DNA from: CAKXIK01 sp050947015
GTDB lineage: Bacteria > Bacillota > Clostridia > Oscillospirales > Acutalibacteraceae
Reading direction: 5' to 3'
DNA length: 64,000 nucleotides
Assembly (NCBI GenBank): GCA_050947015.1
Contig: JBMNVT010000002.1
Coordinates: 77,160-141,159 of the forward strand
Shown: piece by piece, positions 60,251-64,000 of the stretch
Numbering within the stretch: position 1 is the first letter of the stretch
Layout of the letters: each line of letters begins with the position of its first letter
Translations under genes and position numbers: made by a program
The notes under the pieces: generated by a model
Told to the model about the DNA's origin: nothing
Databases searched by the model: none
The model's input: the letters and a program-made list of their open reading frames with translations, nothing else

Positions 60251-61946
60251 AAACGGCCTCGCTTTCCGGCTTCTGCGCTATGGAATTCAAGCGGCAGAGT
60301 TCCGCCACATCCTCACAAGTAACTGCGTTGGTGTACAGATGCCGGGCGATCCGGTTGGCCGCTGTAGTATAGAAGTTATTATCTGAGAAAAAGGCGGCTG
60401 GTGTGTCGATAGACGTGATCTCCCCATCAAAGAAAAGTGCGCAGCGGTCGGCGTTGACCGCCGCAAATTCCACATCATGCGTAACGATCACAATGGTAAT
60501 TCCGTCCGCTTTCAAATCACAGAGGATGCCGGACAGGTTTTCTTTGGAATGAGCATCAATTCCCTTGGTCAGCTCGTCCAGCAACAGAATTTTCGGTTTC
60601 AGCAGCAGCATCTTCGCCAGCGCCGCCTTCTGCTGTTCACCGCCGCTTAAATCATAGGGATGCTTATCCAGCAAATGGCTGATGCCCAGCTTCCCAGCAG
60701 TTTCTTCTATAAGAGTCTGCCGTTCTTCCTTTCCATATTCCATCACCTTACAGATTTCCTGAAAATCCTCCCGCACGGTCTTTTTGAGAAAGACGGTTTG
60801 GGGATTTTGAGGCAGCAAGGCAACATTGTGACGGTACAGGGCGCTGCCCTTGTATTCGCCTATTTTTTTGCCGCCGATCAGCGTCTTGCCTCGGTAAGCC
60901 TTGTTCAACCCCGCAAGAACACTTAACGTCGTGGTTTTTCCCGTGCCATTGCCGCCAAGGATACAGAAAGTTTCTCCCTCATATACCGAAAAGGTTACCC
61001 CCCGCAGCACATCGGGCAGATCCCGCTCATACCGGAACCAGACGTTTTTCATTTCCAGTGCGACCTCGTCCCGGTGGGTATAAGGCGGGATGTCCAGATG
61101 ATCCACAACATTTCCAAAATGCTCGGACAGGAAATCCCTGCCCTCTTTAACGGTCAGCGGACATGGCGCCTTTACTTCCAGCGCGTTGAATATCCGCACG
61201 GCGCTGGGCAGGCCCGCCAGCATATGGTGATCCGCCCGAATGTCCCGCAGTTGGGTTCCCACCTTCTCCGGCCGGTCAAAAAGCAGAATTTTTCCCTGTT
61301 CCATCATCATTACCCGGTCAGCGATGGGGAAAACTTCTTCTAAACGGTGTTCAACCAGAAGGATTGTCAATCCCAGTTCCCGGTTCAGCTTTTGTAAAGT
61401 GGCGATGAAATCCGCCGCTGCAATAGGGTCTAATTGCGAGGTCGGTTCGTCTAAAATCAGGATTTTCGGCTGCATGACCATGATCGAAGCAAGGTTCAGC
61501 ATCTGCTTCTGCCCGCCGGACAACTCGTTTGTATTTTTGCGGAACCAGGTCTGGATACCAAAATAGCTGGCCATTTCCGATACCCGGCGCCGGATAACAT
61601 CGGTGGGAAAACCCAGACTTTCCAGCCCAAAGGCAAGTTCGTGCCACACCTTATCGGTAACCACCTGGTTCTCTGGATTTTGCAGCACATAGCCGATCTC
61701 ACAGGCTGCTGTTCGGTCATCCAGTTCAGCCTGCTCCACATCATGATAGCGGATACTGCCACTTTTTTCTCCATGAGGCGCCAGTTCCCGTTTGAGCATT
61801 TTCAGCAGGGTGGTTTTCCCGCAGCCGGATTCGCCACAGATAACGACAAACTCTCCGATTTTAACAGTAAAAGAAATATTATCCAACGCCTTTTTCTCGG
61901 TATCGGGATATTGAAAGCTCAGATTTTCAATTTCTAACAAGTTCAT
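60243..61946 (-). CDS. ECF transporter ATPase, two ABC domains in one chain
   Basis: The energy-coupling ATPases EcfA and EcfA' fused in a 567-residue protein. Domain one: Walker A GESGCGKTT (residues 38-46), signature LSGGQKQ, Walker B ILILDEPTSQLD and the switch histidine in LLVEHRLEE. Domain two (from about 305): GGNGTGKTT, DLSGGEQQK, ILLLDELTKGID and VIVTHD. The second Walker B has LDEL rather than LDEP. The first ABC domain powers vitamin import together with the second. ATG overlaps the EcfT stop as ATGA. Confidence 0.95.
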   Translation of the reverse strand: MNLLEIENLSFQYPDTEKKALDNISFTVKIGEFVVICGESGCGKTTLLKMLKRELAPHGEKSGSIRYHDVEQAELDDRTAACEIGYVLQNPENQVVTDKVWHELAFGLESLGFPTDVIRRRVSEMASYFGIQTWFRKNTNELSGGQKQMLNLASIMVMQPKILILDEPTSQLDPIAAADFIATLQKLNRELGLTILLVEHRLEEVFPIADRVMMMEQGKILLFDRPEKVGTQLRDIRADHHMLAGLPSAVRIFNALEVKAPCPLTVKEGRDFLSEHFGNVVDHLDIPPYTHRDEVALEMKNVWFRYERDLPDVLRGVTFSVYEGETFCILGGNGTGKTTTLSVLAGLNKAYRGKTLIGGKKIGEYKGSALYRHNVALLPQNPQTVFLKKTVREDFQEICKVMEYGKEERQTLIEETAGKLGISHLLDKHPYDLSGGEQQKAALAKMLLLKPKILLLDELTKGIDAHSKENLSGILCDLKADGITIVIVTHDVEFAAVNADRCALFFDGEITSIDTPAAFFSDNNFYTTAANRIARHLYTNAVTCEDVAELCRLNSIAQKPESEAVYG

Positions 61947-62881
61947 TTTTTGTCATCCTTTCCGGGCGTCGCGTCCGAAAGGGACAACGCTCCATGTTTA
62001 GGAATGCTGGACAGCAGGGCTTTCCAGCGCATATTTTCCACTATTTCCAAAAGAAAGGGGAGGAATACCAGCAGACCGAACGCCAGATAAGCCAAAATAG
62101 CAATCGGAGAGGCCGAGAGCGCCGTAATCCTTGGATAGAAAGAAAAAGCAGTTTCTTTCAACGCTGTTCCCAGCAGAACCAAAGCCAGCAGAAAAACTGC
62201 TGCTCCGGACAGCAAACCGTCCCGTGCCGTGAAACGGAACAAAGCAAAATGGCTGCGGCCTTTCAGTCCATAGCCTCGTGCTTTCATGGAGCTTCCCGTA
62301 TCAATTGCATTTTCCAGCGACCAAGTCAGCATGGCGGAGAAAACCCGCACGGCGCTGCGCAGCTTATCCACATAGCTGTTTGAGGCATACAGCCCCATTG
62401 CCTTTTGTGCCTGATGAATCTTTTTTATCTGCGCCTTGAACAGCGGGACAAACCGCAGCGCCGTGGACAACAGCAGTGAAAGCTTGGGAATCACTTTGCC
62501 AAACAGAAACAGGATTTTTTCGCTTGTCATAATGTGGTTGTAACACTTAAACCAGTACATGACAGCCACCAGCATGGCGGCAATGTCCAGACCGTAGAGC
62601 ACCGCCTCCAAGGTCACCGGATTTCCATTGAGAAAAAACAGCGGTGTCACGCCATTGTGAGAAAACAATGGGTTAGTAATCGCAATCATCAAAAACAGCG
62701 GGATATAAAAGGCCATATTATGTAAAAAGTCCTTTGGGCGTTCCAGTAGAGTACAGAAGCTCACGCCGCCCAGCAGAGCCAGAGCGAGCAGCACAGGATT
62801 TTGGGTAAACATGGCGATCAGCAGCACTGCAATAAAATACAGCATCAATACAGCGGGGTGATAGGAAGCAAAGGTATTCAT
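61943..62881 (-). CDS. ecfT: ECF transporter T component
   Basis: The transmembrane coupling subunit (CbiQ/EcfT) of 312 residues with about six helices. The coupling helices end in the characteristic Ala-Arg-Gly motif, here SSMKARGYGLKGRSH, preceded by RSAVRVFSAMLTWSLENAID. It transmits ATP-driven movement to the S component. Its start overlaps the DUF4430 stop as ATGA and its stop overlaps the ATPase start as ATGA, so all are produced in a fixed ratio as a dedicated (group I) ECF transporter. Confidence 0.94.
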   Translation of the reverse strand: MNTFASYHPAVLMLYFIAVLLIAMFTQNPVLLALALLGGVSFCTLLERPKDFLHNMAFYIPLFLMIAITNPLFSHNGVTPLFFLNGNPVTLEAVLYGLDIAAMLVAVMYWFKCYNHIMTSEKILFLFGKVIPKLSLLLSTALRFVPLFKAQIKKIHQAQKAMGLYASNSYVDKLRSAVRVFSAMLTWSLENAIDTGSSMKARGYGLKGRSHFALFRFTARDGLLSGAAVFLLALVLLGTALKETAFSFYPRITALSASPIAILAYLAFGLLVFLPFLLEIVENMRWKALLSSIPKHGALSLSDATPGKDDKK

Positions 62882-63444
62882 TGTGCCGCCTCCTCTCCCT
62901 GATTGCCCATCCAGGCGCAGCCGACGTCCTTCCCTAAATCACAGGTATATACCCACTCGATCACATCTCCGTCCTCCAGTTCGTATTTTGAACAGCCATA
63001 GTTGGGAAACTCCCCGTTAACCCGGTACATCCAGCCGGACAACGGGCCACAGGAAAACTCGTACAGATAGTGAATGCCCTGTATATACACGCTGCCGAAG
63101 CTGTTTTTATCTGCGCCCTGATATTCCATCTGGATACGGTTATACCGTACCGCCCGATCCAGAATGTCAAATACAGTGTCCCCTTCCCGAAGGACATATT
63201 CCGTTTCGGGAAGGATCACTCCGTCCGGCGGGACGAACTCATCGGACTGCAATTCCGGCCATAGATCTTCCCAGTTGTCCAGAATGGTGTCGCAGCGGAC
63301 GCTGATCGTGACGGTTTCGCTTTCCGGTGTGATATCGTCAATATGGGTGAGGTAATATTCGTCCACCGACTGGATATGGGTTCCGTTAATGACCGCTGCG
63401 ATCACCAGAATGACAAACAGGATCGCTAATAAATCTTTTTTCAT
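62878..63444 (-). CDS. Membrane-anchored DUF4430 protein
   Basis: A 188-residue protein with an N-terminal membrane helix (LLAILFVILVIAAVI) lacking a lipobox cysteine, so it is a signal anchor. The remainder is extracytoplasmic. The domain VLREGDTVFDILDRAVRYNR, then GIHYLYEFSCGPLSGWMYRV and LEDGDVIEWVYTCDLG fits DUF4430, which is related to the C-terminal beta domain of animal transcobalamin and intrinsic factor. Placed before EcfT with a 4-base overlap, it may present a ligand to the S component. Cobalamin is the natural guess but is unproven. Confidence 0.88.
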   Translation of the reverse strand: MKKDLLAILFVILVIAAVINGTHIQSVDEYYLTHIDDITPESETVTISVRCDTILDNWEDLWPELQSDEFVPPDGVILPETEYVLREGDTVFDILDRAVRYNRIQMEYQGADKNSFGSVYIQGIHYLYEFSCGPLSGWMYRVNGEFPNYGCSKYELEDGDVIEWVYTCDLGKDVGCAWMGNQGEEAAQ

Positions 63445-63468
63445 TTTTGGTTCCTCGCTTGCCTGGTT

Positions 63469-64000
63469 TTAGGATTCATCGTCCTCGTCTGCATATTGCT
63501 CCGCCAGTTCTTCCATAGCAAGCCTTTTACTGCGGCGGCGTTTGCGGATATGCAGTACCACAAAAACAGTTACACCGGCAGCAACAATGACCAACACAAC
63601 GGCGATAATAATACCCCTCAGCAGATTGTCAATCTTGGTTTTGGTCTTGATGACATCCTCCCAGCGGTTGATTTTTGCACGGTCATATTCACTCAGGGCG
63701 TTATAGCGGTCTACAATACTGTCCACCACCGCCTTATCTCCCAGGGAAATCGAATCAAAAGGATACAGCTTTTCCAGTACTTCGGCATTGATGGCATCGA
63801 TCTCTTCCTGTAATGCTTCAATCTGACTTTTGGCTGCTGTCAACCTTTGAAGGTATGTATCCTTCCCCTCAAAATCCTCTGAATTTTCCAGCTTATACAA
63901 CAGCTTGGTAACAACAACATAGTGTTCGGTGGTGAGCTTTTCCGGAAGAGAATCTGCTTCTTTTCGGTCGCTGTTGGAAAAGTAAAGCAGAGGAGTATCC
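63469..64000 (-). CDS. C-terminal part of a membrane-anchored surface protein, start outside window
   Basis: The frame is open to the window edge; the last 177 residues are seen, beginning DTPLLYFSNSDRKEADSLPE. The visible part is helical and rich in charged residues, with coiled-coil character (LQRLTAAKSQIEALQEEIDA), then VDSIVDRYNALSEYDRAKIN, a FIVAR-like helical repeat often found in surface proteins. A single transmembrane helix (GIIIAVVLVIVAAGVTVFVV) follows, then a basic stop-transfer tail RKRRRSKR. It is first in the visible ECF operon, 24 bases before the DUF4430 gene. Its extracellular main domain lies upstream. Confidence 0.85.
   Translation of the reverse strand, partial: DTPLLYFSNSDRKEADSLPEKLTTEHYVVVTKLLYKLENSEDFEGKDTYLQRLTAAKSQIEALQEEIDAINAEVLEKLYPFDSISLGDKAVVDSIVDRYNALSEYDRAKINRWEDVIKTKTKIDNLLRGIIIAVVLVIVAAGVTVFVVLHIRKRRRSKRLAMEELAEQYADEDDES

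Overview
The window reads as a chromosomal segment of a strictly anaerobic, low-to-mid GC Gram-positive bacterium, most likely class Clostridia near the Oscillospiraceae/Ruminococcaceae. The signs are strong AGGAGG-type ribosome binding sites, sigma-A-like promoters, an [FeFe] hydrogenase, an anaerobic (class III) ribonucleotide reductase with its activase, formate-tetrahydrofolate ligase, ECF vitamin transporters and a THF riboswitch. The assignment is by gene content only; no rRNA is present.

Layout. 1-15.4 kb: the end of an [FeFe] hydrogenase, a membrane acyltransferase, a radC-uvrB-uvrA DNA repair operon, a LysR regulator divergent from a cation/proton antiporter, a GntR(YtrA-like)-ABC-permease operon and an ABC exporter. 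15.4-24.4 kb: nrdD and nrdG on separate transcripts, a GNAT, a beta-CASP nuclease, a catabolic-looking epimerase/DapA-like/TetR operon with a clear operator, and tRNA-Gly. 24.4-38.0 kb: a complete type I-C CRISPR-Cas locus. The cas3-cas5c-cas8c-cas7-cas4-cas1-cas2 operon runs on the minus strand from a near-perfect promoter, followed by a leader and an array of 81 repeats and 80 spacers. The crRNA sense is also the minus strand, so the newest spacers are at the high-coordinate end. Several spacers are duplicated, and one pair targets opposite strands of the same sequence. 38.1-49.8 kb: a folate ECF component under a THF riboswitch, a MarR regulator divergent from a cytoplasmic GH92 glycosidase, a tsaE-tsaB-rpiB-upp operon, fhs, a RodA/FtsW protein, a TRIC channel and a hypoxanthine-DNA glycosylase. 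49.8-55.0 kb: a cytidylate-kinase-like protein, a B12-binding radical SAM protein, a 49-residue protein and a secreted EEP-phosphatase/CBM9 protein.

55.3-59.3 kb is a graveyard of mobile DNA. It holds an IS3 OrfA fragment, a short-chain dehydrogenase remnant fused in frame to a relaxase remnant, and the 3' end of a group II intron sitting in the relaxase histidine motif. It also holds a sigma-like gene running into the truncated intron, an attenuator-like nested hairpin, a DUF3825 gene, a frameshifted small helix-turn-helix gene and an intact element-type sigma factor.

59.5-64 kb is a tight operon of an ECF transporter (S, fused A-A, T), a membrane-anchored DUF4430 protein and the end of a membrane-anchored surface protein. 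DUF4430 is related to the C-terminal domain of transcobalamin, so cobalamin capture is a reasonable but unproven hypothesis. Start codons were chosen mainly from visible ribosome binding sites and operon overlaps, so several genes are given shorter than the longest open frame.
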